This document shows, piece after piece, positions 27,501-37,890 of a stretch of DNA of 64,000 nucleotides. The translations under genes were made by a program, and so were the position numbers. Source of the DNA: Cephalotrichum gorgonifer (lineage: Eukaryota > Ascomycota > Sordariomycetes > Microascales > Microascaceae). The number at the start of each line of letters is the position of its first letter. Within the stretch, counting starts at the first letter, position 1. The notes under the pieces were generated by a model, which was not told the DNA's origin, ran no database searches, and was given only the letters and a program-made list of their open reading frames with translations. The stretch lies in assembly GCA_900312665.1 (NCBI GenBank), contig ONZQ02000003.1, positions 2,729,728-2,793,727 of the forward strand, read 5' to 3'.

Positions 27501-29287
27501 GACTTCGCTCTTAGAAGGAGTGCTTTGGATGGCGCCAACGGCGGTAGCTCGCCGTCTAGCAAGTTCCGGCTCCCTACCGGCCAGTCCCAAGCACACATTG
27601 AGGAGTTGTTCGATCTCTGCATATCGATGTTCGAGTCCTTCGTGTCGTCTGGGCTGCCATGCTCTCTTACCTCCAAGTACTTTGCCGCTCTCTCGATGAT
27701 AATAGAGGTAGGTGTTGAGAAAACGGACGACCCTATGGCTTAGGTGGAACTATGCAAGCTGACTTGATATTTCTAGGACCCTACCCCGAGTGGATCCTTG
27801 GGCGAAAGCTCGGTGGCAGCCATTATCGGTGTAACAAGACATGACTGGGTAATTTCCCGCAGGGAGGTGGGTCAATATGACTTCCGTCCAACTATACCCG
27901 GGAGAGATCGCCAGTACAAGTGTCGGGACTGCGAACGAGGGCGGATATACTCTAGTCGAGACAAGGCCACCGCTCATCTACGAAGCATGCACCTGGTCAT
28001 GTCACGATCCGACGAAGAGTTGTGGAAGTGCCTTATATCAGTACACGACGCCCGGAGAGAGTGGCTTGAAGAAGAGATCGAGACCATCCTCTCTGCGAGT
28101 CGAGACGGAATTCGTTCCATCCTCAGGAAACTGGCTTCGATACAAGACGGAGTGCTCTTCGAGGGGGAGTTCCGGGCTCCTGAACAAGGTCTCCCCTACG
28201 TGCTCCTGGACGCCTTCAAACTGATCGTGGCGTTTGTGTGTGCCTTGGCAAATACAATCCACGAGATGCACTGGTTCTACCGGGACTTCGAGCAGGGGAG
28301 GCGGGCGAAAGACATGACCTGTCACAAGCAGAAAGCGCGGAAGAAGGCTATGGAGAGTATCGGTGAAGCCGTTAGTGACTTGATTAGGAAGGCCGACAGG
28401 GCGCTGGTGTCGATGACGGACGAGACGGTGCAAGACAGGTCCGAGAACTTCATGACTTCGGTTGGGATGCACTACGTTGGATTGCAGATCATGTGCAATC
28501 TCGTCCGGATGCCGATTCACAACAACAAGAAAGCCGCAGGCCTCTATGAGGGCTACGTCAAGAACCTGGTACGTTTTCGGATGGCGATAGAGAGGCAACT
28601 CGCATATTTTCACACGATGTCGTCAGCTAACATACTGCAATCTAGCGCTCTGCCATCACTCGCAACCCCCAGAAGCGCCAAATCCCTGTCATCACGGCCC
28701 TCGCGGAGGAACTCAACCTTCTCGAGGAGTTCAACGAGTGGCAGACAGGCCCTCTCAAATCCCTCGGCTACCTCTTACAGCCCGGCACGTACCACCGAGA
28801 CCTACGCCATGCGACAGACCGGGTAAACCTCGCTGACCTAGAGGTCGAGCTGTTCGTGCGGCAGATTCGAGAGCTAGACAGGGACGCGCGGCGCCTGTCG
28901 CAGATCGTGGACCTGTGCACGCGGCTTGTGCGACAGGTGCGCGAGTTGACGGAGATCATGGAGGGCGACCAGAGCCGCGCCGTCGTCGTCTTCACAATCG
29001 TTACCGTCATCTTCCTACCGCTGAGTTTCGTCGCGTCGTACCTTAGCATGGGCGGCGGGGTCGAGGGGCTCAAGATTAGTTGGACAGACATCCAGGCTCG
29101 TTTCTGGAAGATTTCAGGGCCGCTCACGGCGGGGATCGCAATCCTATGCCTATCCCTTACAGGTAGGAGATCTATGGCTAGGATAAAGTCGGCCATTCAT
29201 GTGCCGCGGTTGGCGTGGCCTTGGTCTCGCTCGAGGAGAAGGTCTCGCTCAAGGAAAAGGTCTCCGTCGGAGTGGTACGAGAAGTAA
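24583..29287 (+). CDS. Large fusion: fungal ubiquitin-like domain, low-complexity region, C2H2-like finger and CorA-like membrane domain
   Basis: Nine exons: 24583-24819, 24900-25936, 26004-26043, 26111-26498, 26578-26741, 26808-27219, 27271-27707, 27777-28568, 28646-29287; 1382 residues. Residues about 58-130 (KLKDAVGRNFTLPW, then YDLMGPNGEIILP) match the fungal ubiquitin-like domain. A Pro/Ser/Arg-rich segment (about 140-350) includes an ARHG tandem repeat. A Cys2His2-like site is C954, C957, H972, H977. The C-terminus is CorA-like: helical region, then VVVFTIVTVIFLPLSFVASY as TM1 (about 1282-1304) and a second TM near 1325-1340, ending in a basic Arg/Ser tail. Canonical CorA transporters have GMN after TM1; here it reads SMG, so magnesium transport is doubtful. 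Such fusions are common in filamentous fungi and poorly understood. Confidence 0.85.
25519..25566. repeat. Four 12-bp units encoding ARHG repeats
   Basis: Units close to GCAAGGCATGGA occur four times in tandem within exon 2 of the ubiquitin-like/CorA-like gene and encode alternating A/V-R-H-G residues. Differences between units are single transitions. Confidence 0.85.
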
Positions 29288-29622
29288 GCAGCGGTTGCTG
29301 TGGGTGTCCGCCCCGGACTCGCCTAGACATGGAAATGGAGTACTCCGAGGCAGATTCCGGCAGAGGGAAAGGACTTTATCAGTGATTGGAATAGCATATG
29401 ATCTAATTTGGAAAATTTCTTTTGGTACCTTCACCGTGCTTTCGGAAAACCGTAAATATCAGAAAGAATGTGTCTAGCTATGGAGACTAACAGATTGAAT
29501 ATGTCCCCATCTATCGGCTCGCCATCAATCCACCGAGATGGGGAGAACCGGCCAAGCGCCTCCATTCTATTGTCCGTATATAGATATCAAATTGAGTCGC
29601 CACAGTATCGGAAGAAGCCCTA
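29288..29622. other. Short intergenic gap
   Basis: 3' flank of the CorA-like gene up to the tRNA. No feature is seen. Confidence 0.5.
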
Positions 29623-29703
29623 GGCACTTTGGCGGAGTGGTTAACGCGCGGGCCTGCTAAGCCCGTTCCTTCGGGAGCGTGAGTTCGAATCTCACAGGTG
29701 TCG
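29623..29703 (+). tRNA. tRNA-Ser (anticodon GCT)
   Basis: The 81-base sequence folds as a class II tRNA. Acceptor GGCACTT pairs with AGGTGTC (two G-U pairs), the anticodon stem CGGGC/GCCCG closes the loop CTGCTAA with GCT at 29656-29658, the variable arm is GTTCCTTCGGGAGC, and the T arm GTGAGTTCGAATCTCAC is standard. The discriminator base is G, as in eukaryotic tRNA-Ser. There is no intron. Confidence 0.93.
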
Positions 29704-29708
29704 CTTAC

Positions 29709-29728
29709 TTTTTTTTTTTTTTTTTTTT
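29709..29728 (+). terminator. RNA polymerase III terminator, 20 T
   Basis: An uninterrupted run of 20 T starts six bases after the tRNA-Ser end. Four or more T terminate Pol III; this one is unusually long. Confidence 0.85.
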
Positions 29729-30660
29729 CACCACCAGGTGGCCTGAGCCACTCCATTGCATCACAGTCGGAGGGGTTAAGGAGTGGGGAGTCAGAATTGA
29801 TAGGAGGAAGTACAAGAGACATTGTAGGCAATCCTCGCAGAACGTCGGGTCGTATATTGGCCCCAATAAAGTATCAAGATACACGGATATAGCACGTCCT
29901 AGCCCCTAGGTAGCGTTCCAAGTCGCTCGTAGAGGAGGACGCAGTTTATGAGCAAGACCGGACAAGCACTGAGCACAAGGGGTTTAGGTGAACAATTATA
30001 GTCCATAGCTGGGGCTGATGATTACCTGAATCTTCCTTAATTACCACGATGTGCACTTGTGCGAAGGTGGCGCTAGTACCCTAGACTACTGTGTCATGCA
30101 ATTAACTCCTGCTTTTCTAGGTTAGGTCCTCGCACATCGTATTGATCTGCGTCACTCAAGCCTAGACCGTCGAGAATACACACCAGTCGAGGCTGGCTGG
30201 GAGAGATAGAGTAGGGAAAGACATTGTAACCACAGATCACTTTCCCAACAGGTAAGACTGATCCTGACTGGTGTCCCCTCGAAAATAAGTGCGGGGGAAT
30301 TGGCAGAGGGCCGGGAAAATGAAAATCCCGGCTTATATGTTCAAGTCATAAAGGCGAATACGTAAAGTGAATATATTCACAAATTTCGCCCAGTTTATCT
30401 CGGAACAATGTGAACCTAGTCACTACCACAACAAGTTCAAACCAAAAAATTACTTACACCTACACTCAACAAACAAAGTATTCTCAATAAACACACCTAT
30501 ACCTCCATGTAACATTTCACCCACCCCAAAGGCTTCATTCACTATACACTCGCCTCTATATGTCAATTGAATTAGCACATCGTCTCCCTTATCAAGAGAA
30601 AGAATACAGGGAAGCTGTCCTTGAACGAACACCCGCAATCAATTTTGTCAGCTGCTTATC
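29729..30660. other. Intergenic, no gene seen
   Basis: No supported open frame. The last 300 bases are AC- and CT-rich, as is usual for a fungal promoter and 5' leader ahead of the next gene. Confidence 0.5.
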
Positions 30661-31794
30661 ATGTCGGAGGAAACTGTCCAGCTGGTTGCTCAGTGCCTCT
30701 GCAAGGCCCGCACCTACACCTCGTCTCTCCCAAGTTCTGCCCTCCCACTAAGCGCCTCTTGCTGCCACTGCGACTCGTGCAGGCATCTACTTGGTACCCT
30801 TTACCTGTCAGATGTCAAGTGGCCAAACAAAGATGAAGACCTCTCGGCCTTGGAGAAGTACTCCTTCTCCAAAAACCTCAACAAGTTCTTCTGCAAGCAA
30901 TGCGGAAGCCACATGTTTTCCAGGGGAACCAAGTCCGGATCTGTTCCCTGGGTTCTCACTGGCGTCTTAGGCAAGACCCCGAATCTCATCCGGTACGACA
31001 ATCACACCTACGTCGGTGATACCGTGGACGGCGGATTGTCACCGTGGTTCCGCATCCCACATTCTGATGGGACGTATCCGAAGTTTTGGCGAGAGGATAA
31101 GGACGGCGATGAGGTTTCTCCCGAGTCGTTCACCCAAAATACGCCCCCGGGCCCCGGGGCCGTAGCATCTCCCGAGCCTACGAGATTTCGATGCCATTGC
31201 CGCGGGGTAGACTTAGTCCTGAGAAGCGCGGCAGATATGGCCGGCCGTCCTGACGCCGAGCTACCGTGGTTCGTTAAACCCAAGACGTACAAGTATGCCT
31301 CAACCCTCGACGCCTGCAACTCGTGCCGCGTTTGGGTGGGTTCGGATTTGATGAGCTGGACGTTTGCGAACCTCTCACACATCCACTTCGCAGCCGGCAC
31401 CGGGGGCGATGGCTCTGTTGAGACCCAGTTGCCTTCTTCGACTGCACTCCCGCAGACGGTTTCAGACCTGAGAGAGGCCGTTACTGTTGACGCCAAGGAT
31501 CGAGACCCTCGCCTGGGGACGTTGGCGGCGTACCAGAGTTCCCATGATGTGTGGCGGTATCACTGCTCGCGGTGCGGCGCCTCGGTGTTTTATGCCGTCG
31601 ATGATCGTCCTGACTTAGTGGATATCGGGGTAGGGCTGCTCGAGCACCCGGGTGGTGCGAGGGCGGAGGGATTGCTGGCGTGGTCGCTGACCAGGGTAGG
31701 GGGCGAGGATGATAGTAAGGGGGGTTGGAGGGAGGGTCTTGCCAGTGGCGTTGAGGAGGAGATAAAGAAGTGGAGGATAGCGCGGGGGTATTAG
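30661..31794 (+). CDS. Protein with two GFA/CENP-V domains (Mss4-like fold)
   Basis: Single exon, 377 residues. Two zinc-binding GFA modules are visible in tandem. The first has CLCKA, CHCDSCR and FCKQCGSHMF in the N-terminal 85 residues; the second has FRCHCRGV, CNSCRVW and YHCSRCGASVFY in the C-terminal half. The name comes from glutathione-dependent formaldehyde-activating enzyme, but most fungal members are uncharacterised and that activity has been disputed. A formaldehyde-handling role would suit the demethylating cluster 10 kb away; this is only a possibility. No signal peptide or membrane segment. Confidence 0.88.
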   Translation: MSEETVQLVAQCLCKARTYTSSLPSSALPLSASCCHCDSCRHLLGTLYLSDVKWPNKDEDLSALEKYSFSKNLNKFFCKQCGSHMFSRGTKSGSVPWVLTGVLGKTPNLIRYDNHTYVGDTVDGGLSPWFRIPHSDGTYPKFWREDKDGDEVSPESFTQNTPPGPGAVASPEPTRFRCHCRGVDLVLRSAADMAGRPDAELPWFVKPKTYKYASTLDACNSCRVWVGSDLMSWTFANLSHIHFAAGTGGDGSVETQLPSSTALPQTVSDLREAVTVDAKDRDPRLGTLAAYQSSHDVWRYHCSRCGASVFYAVDDRPDLVDIGVGLLEHPGGARAEGLLAWSLTRVGGEDDSKGGWREGLASGVEEEIKKWRIARGY

Positions 31795-32297
31795 GATACC
31801 CAAATTGCTGGAAGCGATTGAAAGCTGAGGTGTCGCGCAAATTGGAATTTGCCCTGCTGGTGCCCAGATTCATGTAATTAGTAGTCACGATAGGGAAATA
31901 TTCTCCCTCACCTCATAAACCCATTGCCGTCTTTTTCCGTATCAGGATACTTATGGCACAAACAATGGTATTAGGAACATCCTGGGATATAGGAACTCGT
32001 CGTGTGCAGCTTGCTCTACCTATCTACCATATCCCCGAAGCGAATTCGAAGAGCGACATGCCTCCTGTCCGCTCGAAGATCCATCACCTATCTCAATGGC
32101 TATCCCCCAAAGTTGCCTATGGTCCATTCGATACTCTGCAACGTACGACAGGTAACAGGGTGCAACTGTCCTTCCTTGCCACCTCGATGAGCCATCCTCT
32201 GAGGAAGGATTTCCACGACTCAATAGGGCTAATCTCCCGGGACCCTGTGCCTGTAAGGATTATCACCCCTCTGGTATTTGCTCCATCTTCCCACTGT
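31795..32297. other. Gap between convergent genes
   Basis: 3' flanks of the GFA-like gene and the zinc-finger array gene. No feature is seen. Confidence 0.5.
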
Positions 32298-34001
32298 CTA
32301 CATAATCACGGGAAATAGCCCACTCCATCCCAGCTCGTCCTGTTGGAGCGTTTGCGCCGCCAGTGCCGCTAAGGCATGTCCCCTGCCTGTTCCAAAACAC
32401 CCGAGAGGAGTGCATCATCACTTACCGCGAACGACGCGGTCAAGGGTATGTTTTACATTCGCACATCTCCAGCCCATATAGTAGCAAACAGCACAGATAT
32501 CATAGTTCCCCCCTGCGCAAGTATTACAATCTATCCATGGTCAGCCAGCCGGTATCCTCAAATAACAAAACAGGGAACACATACGGAACGAGAAATCCCC
32601 TGTATCCCCCTTGCATGCGTCGCAATATGACGTTTCACCGCGGTAAATCTCGTCCATCCGGCGCGTTGCATCATATGACAGGATGAGATTTAACCGATGA
32701 GTACTATTCTTGCAGGAACGCCCTTTCTCATAACATCGATAGCATACGTCGGAATAATCTTGGTCGTTCTGGCAGGAAGACTCCCGACACTCTGGGAAGT
32801 GCATTGCCATTAGCGAGATATCAGAGAGCAAAGAATGTTTCGAGGAGGACATACGGAAGTAGAGGCCCTGTGTCACAACCTCGGAGCAATGGTCACATTG
32901 TGCCACTCCAGATCCTTGCGTCTTCGTATACCCTGACTCGTTCTTTCGCGGGACGAAGCCGGCGAGAAAAACGTATAGCGAGTGCTCTAGGGGCTGAAGA
33001 CAAGTAGCCCCGTCAAAGTAGCAGTTCGCGCAGAGATCGTAGTGGCCGGCGTCCCGGTTACACTTTCCGCATGCTGGAAGGATCGATCAGCACCAAGCCA
33101 AGTTGATTAGTAGCATTCGAGATCTTCGATACCGTAGAATCTCCCCTGCTGCAATGTCTGCTTGCAGGAATCACAGTAGATAGTCCGGCATTCCAAGGCC
33201 CTTTGAACCACCTCCCTGTCGAAAAGTCCGTCCACGGCCACTTGCCGAATAGCGAGCTTATGGCCACTCGCGGCTTGAGGGCAGGCGACGCCCTTTGAAT
33301 AGCATGAGTGGCAGAGATCGTAATTGTCGTCGCACTCGCAGCAGTCTTTACACAGGGCTGTTAGTTCCCAAGTACCTCGAGATATAGGGGCCAAACTCAC
33401 GCGCAAACATGCCGGACGCGATATCCTCCCCGCACGCGTCGCAGTAAACGGAGTTAACTCCCGGCCACATCCCAGCAAGTCTCAAACACCCCAGGGCCGA
33501 CTTCACCCCCTCCCTCCAGTCCCTAGTCTCGAATCGCTCCAGGACATCCCTCGATATACCACCCGCAACGCTTCCGGCAACGTTCGCTTGAAACACCTCC
33601 CCAAAGCTAGGATCCCCACCGCCACCACCCACCGCCCCGTCTAGACCCGCTTGGACCTCACTTCCTACCACGAAAGCAGCTAGTCCGCCGACGACAGCCA
33701 CGCCCTTATCTTTCTCTGTCACCGTTGTCTTGAGCGGGACCCCGCGCCTGGTGAGCTCCGCCTGTATGAGCTCCAGCTTTTGGCCGGCGACGTGGATGTT
33801 TCGGGCGGAGACGCCCATCCAGAGGGCGCTCAGGCCGCCGGTTGCCCCGAGGGAGCCGGCGCCTAGGCCGAAGGAGCAGGAGCCCGAGAGAATCTGGCGC
33901 GTCTTTTCCTCCTCGCGGGCTTTAAGATGCGGCGTGGGGAGGTTGCGCAGTTTAGCGGTGTAGGACTGTGCGTCGAATTCGAGGAGATCGTCGATGCCCA
34001 T
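32298..34001 (-). CDS. Tandem ZZ-like zinc finger array protein
   Basis: Six exons: 33401-34001, 33133-33357, 32855-33073, 32585-32791, 32426-32530, 32298-32386; 481 residues. The first 190 residues hold a glycine-rich, weakly hydrophobic region (GSCSFGLGAGSLGATGGL) and a helix like those in several fungal accessory proteins (ARNIHVAGQKLELIQAELTRRG). Then come four ZZ-like fingers, each of the form [YQ]CDxC...GxF/Y followed by C...C...YD(L/I/V)CxxCYxxGxxC...H. Every intron falls at the same point in the finger, just after the G-x-[FY] motif, and all five introns are phase 1, so each middle exon is a swappable module. ZZ fingers bind peptides or ubiquitin-like partners; the role here is unknown. 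Confidence 0.82.
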
Positions 34002-34926
34002 GGCTGTGGTCGGTCTCACCTTGGTATTTAGTCGCTTTATACACGGTATTTGAGAGTCTATGATGTGACAGCGCTGCAGTACTCGTTTCGCGATGAGCTA
34101 TTCGATCTTTCCATAGGGCACCGAGCGGATCCAGGTTCACATTGAAGCTGTATCTAGAAATTTGAGCGTAGGCGGAAGTGGATGCCTACGTAGCAAAAGA
34201 GCTAAATTGGGTTTATATATACATGGAGATGAGTTTATTTAGGGCTTGGGCGCGGTTGCCTGCCATACAGGTCGCACACGACGCGCCAGCTCCGTGGTCA
34301 TGGGCTCAGACCTACTGGCCATGCAGCCAAAGACGTCGCTGCAGTCTGTCATCTGTGTGACGTCGAACAGCGGCTGGCACTGGAATCCCCCTCCCCGTCC
34401 ACCCCCACAGAGTTTACTGACGTGCAGACGCCGGCAAATACGCTGTGTCGGTCTAAAGATAGATCGCATCCGGGCTACTCCCAGGCGCGGGCGGATTTGG
34501 GGGAGCTCCGGACCCCATCCTTAGTTGGGGGCTAAAGTCTTGGTCTGGCATGTCATGACGCCGCCGAATCTGTCTTCCACACCATCTCAGCCTCTCCTTT
34601 GTGCTACCCACATAGAAGATAGTATCTCCCCAATATCGTCGCAGATTGTGTTGGATCTCGTGTCAGACTGTCGAACCCGCCTCAGGGGGACCTGCTGCGT
34701 GCCACAGCCTAAGCATCTAGTTCGGAGCAGGAGTTTGCGCTGAGTGCCTTACAGACATACATACCAAGAAAATCGCAGAATAGGGATTCAGGTCTCCAAC
34801 TACACCTGTCGGAGGTCCCATCGTTTGGAAGAAACTCCCCTTGTAGATAGGTTTACACACTAGGTAGTAAAATGCTAATAGCAAAAAACAACCCCACCAA
34901 AAATGACATCAGGCAAAAAGAAATCT
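34002..34926. other. Intergenic, no gene seen
   Basis: Upstream region of the zinc-finger array gene. Several open frames overlap in the plus direction without motifs or codon bias. Confidence 0.5.
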
Positions 34927-35027
34927 TGATAACAGTGAGATTCGAACTCACGCCATGAAACCATGACCAGGAATTACTTGTTAAGGTAACCTTAACCTGG
35001 CGCCTTAGACCGCTCGGCCATGTTACC
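34927..35027 (-). tRNA. tRNA-Leu (anticodon AAG) with a short intron
   Basis: On the minus strand, acceptor GGTAACA pairs with TGTTATC, the D arm is GCCGAGCGGTCTAAGGC, and the anticodon stem CCAGG/CCTGG encloses TTAAGG followed by an intron of about 17 bases starting one base 3' of the anticodon, the usual place. The anticodon reads AAG. A long variable arm and T arm GTGAGTTCGAATCTCAC complete a class II tRNA with discriminator A. Total 101 bases with intron. Confidence 0.9.
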
Positions 35028-35265
35028 AGTTATTTGATGAAGGCGGGGCGGCGAATAATGGCCCAAGAGACGTTGCGTATAGCGGAGCTGCCCATTAAGA
35101 AGCGGCAAGAAGAGACGTTACGCTTGCTTATGTTATATCAGTCGGTCTGTTATTTAAGCACCCAGTGACCCTACACTCGGAGCAAATCCATAAATCTATC
35201 AAGGATTACTTGCCCTTTTCCCGGGTTGGGCTAACGGATGCTAGCAAAGGGAGCCCACGGTGTGT

Positions 35266-36609
35266 TCATGGGATCCCTTCCAAGGTGGCCACGAGCAGAA
35301 CTGACTCCGCTTCAAAATGGCCTTTTGCATAAGCTATGTATGTGGCCGAATGCGAGTTGTTATTTTCGACTTCCGGGTCCGCCCCCCGTTCAAGTAGCAA
35401 CTCGATGGCATCCGCGTTTCCAACATCTGCCGCGAACATGAGAGGTGTCCAGCCGTCCTGGTTCCTAGAATTGGGGTCTGCGCCTCTCTCAAGTAGCAGC
35501 CTGACGACAACCGCAGCGCCATTTAACGGGCGAGTGGGAGCATCATCAGGCTCTGGATATCTTCTCGCATTCCGAATATTTTTTGCCGCATACATGAGGG
35601 CCGTATAGCCAGCGTGGTTCCTGGAATTGGGGTCTGCGCCCCGCTCAAGCAACAGCCTGAAGACCTCCGCGCTCCCAGCCCCCGAAGCCGCATGCATGAG
35701 CGCGGTGTCGCCGTCGTGGTTCCGTGAATTGGGGTCTGTACCTTCATCGAGGAGGACCTTCACCAGATCCACGCTGCTTCCCTGGGCGGCGTAGAACAGT
35801 GCCGTGCAGCCGGAGTTATCCCTCGCGCTAGCATCTACCCCGTCAGCGGCCAGGAGCAGCCGAATCATTTCCTCCTCTTGGTCCATTCCCTTCTCTACAT
35901 CAATGGCCAGCCAGTGAAGGAGCGGCATCCCTTTTTCCTCATTGAGCGCCGCGGGGTCGATCTTCCCTGTCCCGAGGAGGAACTTTACGATGTCTAAGTG
36001 GCCCAGGGCTGCGGCGGGCCACAGGAGCGTCCGTCCGGGAGTTTTTTTCGAAGTCAACTCGATGCCTTCGAAGGACATGAGTAGCTTCACGAGCTCTAGG
36101 TTCCCGGTGTCCACCGCCAGCTCTAGGAGGGGGGTGCCGTTCCTGCTGCTGGTGTTGATCTCGATGCCGTCCACAGATAGGAGTAGTTCCGCCATGCGAA
36201 CCTTGTCGGCACCCCACAGGCACGCTGATATCAGCGGCCGGCTGCCATATTTGTCTTCCTCGTTGACGTCGACTTTGCCGGATGCGAGTAATACCTTCAC
36301 TACTTCGTAGTGGCCTCGCGGGATTGCCAACGTTGTTAGCAACTCGAGTCCACCATCGAGGTCGGCAAGTTTGTCGACCTTCACTCTCGAGAGGGCCTTG
36401 CGCGCTATTTCGGCGTCGCCGTTACTGGCGGCCCACATCAGCGCTGCTGGGGTGTTCGGGTGGCTCTCGCAGGCATCCTGCTGGTAGAGTACGGGCTCGA
36501 AGATGGCGTGAAACTGCCGATTGACACGGATGAGACAGCAAAGGTCTCGAGGGCGCAGAAAGGTCCCGGTTGCTATTAGCAGTTCGTCTGGGAATCTGAG
36601 GAGCTCCAT
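35266..36609 (-). CDS. F-box-like and ankyrin-repeat protein
   Basis: Single exon, 447 residues from the ATG at 36609. The first 45 residues (LRFPDELLIATGTFLRPRDL, then LCCLIRVNRQFH) look like an F-box. Ankyrin repeats fill the rest, about nine, with clear consensus copies such as GADPNSRN followed by GYTALMYAA and GWTPLMFAA. Three neighbouring units near residues 300-420 share the phrase RGADPNSRN, so part of the array is recently duplicated. F-box/ankyrin proteins usually choose targets for SCF ubiquitin ligases; the target is unknown. Confidence 0.9.
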   Translation of the reverse strand: MELLRFPDELLIATGTFLRPRDLCCLIRVNRQFHAIFEPVLYQQDACESHPNTPAALMWAASNGDAEIARKALSRVKVDKLADLDGGLELLTTLAIPRGHYEVVKVLLASGKVDVNEEDKYGSRPLISACLWGADKVRMAELLLSVDGIEINTSSRNGTPLLELAVDTGNLELVKLLMSFEGIELTSKKTPGRTLLWPAAALGHLDIVKFLLGTGKIDPAALNEEKGMPLLHWLAIDVEKGMDQEEEMIRLLLAADGVDASARDNSGCTALFYAAQGSSVDLVKVLLDEGTDPNSRNHDGDTALMHAASGAGSAEVFRLLLERGADPNSRNHAGYTALMYAAKNIRNARRYPEPDDAPTRPLNGAAVVVRLLLERGADPNSRNQDGWTPLMFAADVGNADAIELLLERGADPEVENNNSHSATYIAYAKGHFEAESVLLVATLEGIP

Positions 36610-36990
36610 TTTATTTTAAAGGAGGGGGAGAAAGGCAGAACAAAAAAAAAGGGGGGGGGACGGGCGGAGGATGTGAAGTGTGAAGTGAAGAAGTTGGGCG
36701 AGTTTGGAGTTTGGAGTTCGATGGGCTGAGTTACAGCACACGTGATTAATATCCCGGCGATATGTCGATGGCCAGGCCGCTATCATAGGCCAGGAAGTGT
36801 AGGGTTCTTGCAGCAGGGGTAAGCTCCATCGGAGCGGCTCGAGCCTGAACAGATATTTACAATAAGAAAATTGGGAACGAAGACCCCGACGTGATCTTTT
36901 AGAACGATGGAACAGTGTAAAACGAAGCAGTTAGGGTTTCGTTTTATTACTTGAAGTTGGCTGACTTTATATGAATACACCGACCCTTCT
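36610..36990. other. Short gap upstream of the F-box/ankyrin gene
   Basis: Holds an A9-G9 tract at 36642-36659 and the shared flank with the unknown minus-strand gene. No coding sequence is supported. Confidence 0.5.
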
Positions 36991-37890
36991 TCATTCCCAA
37001 GCCCGAATTGCTACGCTTTTGAGAACATTATCATCGAGCAAGATGTCATGCTCACCATCCTCCGCCTCACGGTCAAACACGTCCCTAAATTGCAACCGCA
37101 GAGGGCCCCTAGCCACGAAATACGAATTTAGGTCCAGTCGAGCCGGGTCGGTACTGCCGACGCCCGGGCGGGAGATGGTGATGGTCTGGACGCATACCGG
37201 TTGAAAGGCTGGCGCATTTGCGGTCGCATGCGTCGAGGTGGCGCCGGGGCGATCTTCATGAACTCCCTTCCACTTTTTAATAGTAGTATTACCCCGGGAA
37301 GACGTGCACTTCACCAGTATAACGATCTTCACGGCACCGTCTGATGCCATAATCCACCATCTTGCCTTCATTCTGAGGTCGGCCATCGACTGTGTATAAC
37401 CCAGCTCTATCACCACTGTTGGCCAAGCCCGTCTCTCACCGCTGGGCAAGCTCGGCATGAATGATCCATCTCCTTCACCCGAACCAGCGAACGTTGTGCC
37501 TGCGGTTCCCCGGAGCGGGCGGCCCCGCAGGTCCATGTCTCTGGTCATCGCGGCGATGTGGAAGGATATCTCAAAGGCCAAACTCTCGTGATGTATAGTG
37601 GGAATGGTAACAAGAACAAGCCTATTGGCCTCGGAGAAGAACAATTTGAACCTGCAGTCTTCAGACCGTGCCGCCATTATTCGGGAAAAGATCTCACGAG
37701 TGACACCCGTGATGCGGAGACCGTCTCCGCTGGTCGCCTTGATGTCCTCGAACGGCTTTTTCACCCTACGATATGGAAGACAAGGGGTATTCGGGCCATC
37801 GCCGATGCACAGATCGGAGGGTGGCGTGTTTTTCGAGGAAGGGCTTCTGTTCTGATTGGTTGAGCCAGGGAGTGTCCAATTAGAGGGCAT
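36991..37890 (-). CDS. Hypothetical protein, possible nuclease-like (PD-(D/E)XK) fold
   Basis: Open frame of 299 residues from the ATG at 37890; upstream in-frame sequence has no better start. The segment WPTVVIELGYTQSMADLR followed by KARWWIMASDGAVKIVILV resembles a lineage-specific fungal protein group with a pattern like a restriction-nuclease-type core (E-x-G...; then a beta strand after an Asn/Asp). I do not know a function. The N-terminus is Pro/Ser-rich and the C-terminus charged. No signal peptide or membrane segment. Confidence 0.6.
   Translation of the reverse strand: MPSNWTLPGSTNQNRSPSSKNTPPSDLCIGDGPNTPCLPYRRVKKPFEDIKATSGDGLRITGVTREIFSRIMAARSEDCRFKLFFSEANRLVLVTIPTIHHESLAFEISFHIAAMTRDMDLRGRPLRGTAGTTFAGSGEGDGSFMPSLPSGERRAWPTVVIELGYTQSMADLRMKARWWIMASDGAVKIVILVKCTSSRGNTTIKKWKGVHEDRPGATSTHATANAPAFQPVCVQTITISRPGVGSTDPARLDLNSYFVARGPLRLQFRDVFDREAEDGEHDILLDDNVLKSVAIRAWE

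Noticed and set aside
29709..29728. The T20 run as a retrotransposon poly-A tail
   Set aside because: It follows directly after the tRNA-Ser 3' end and is simply explained as a Pol III terminator.
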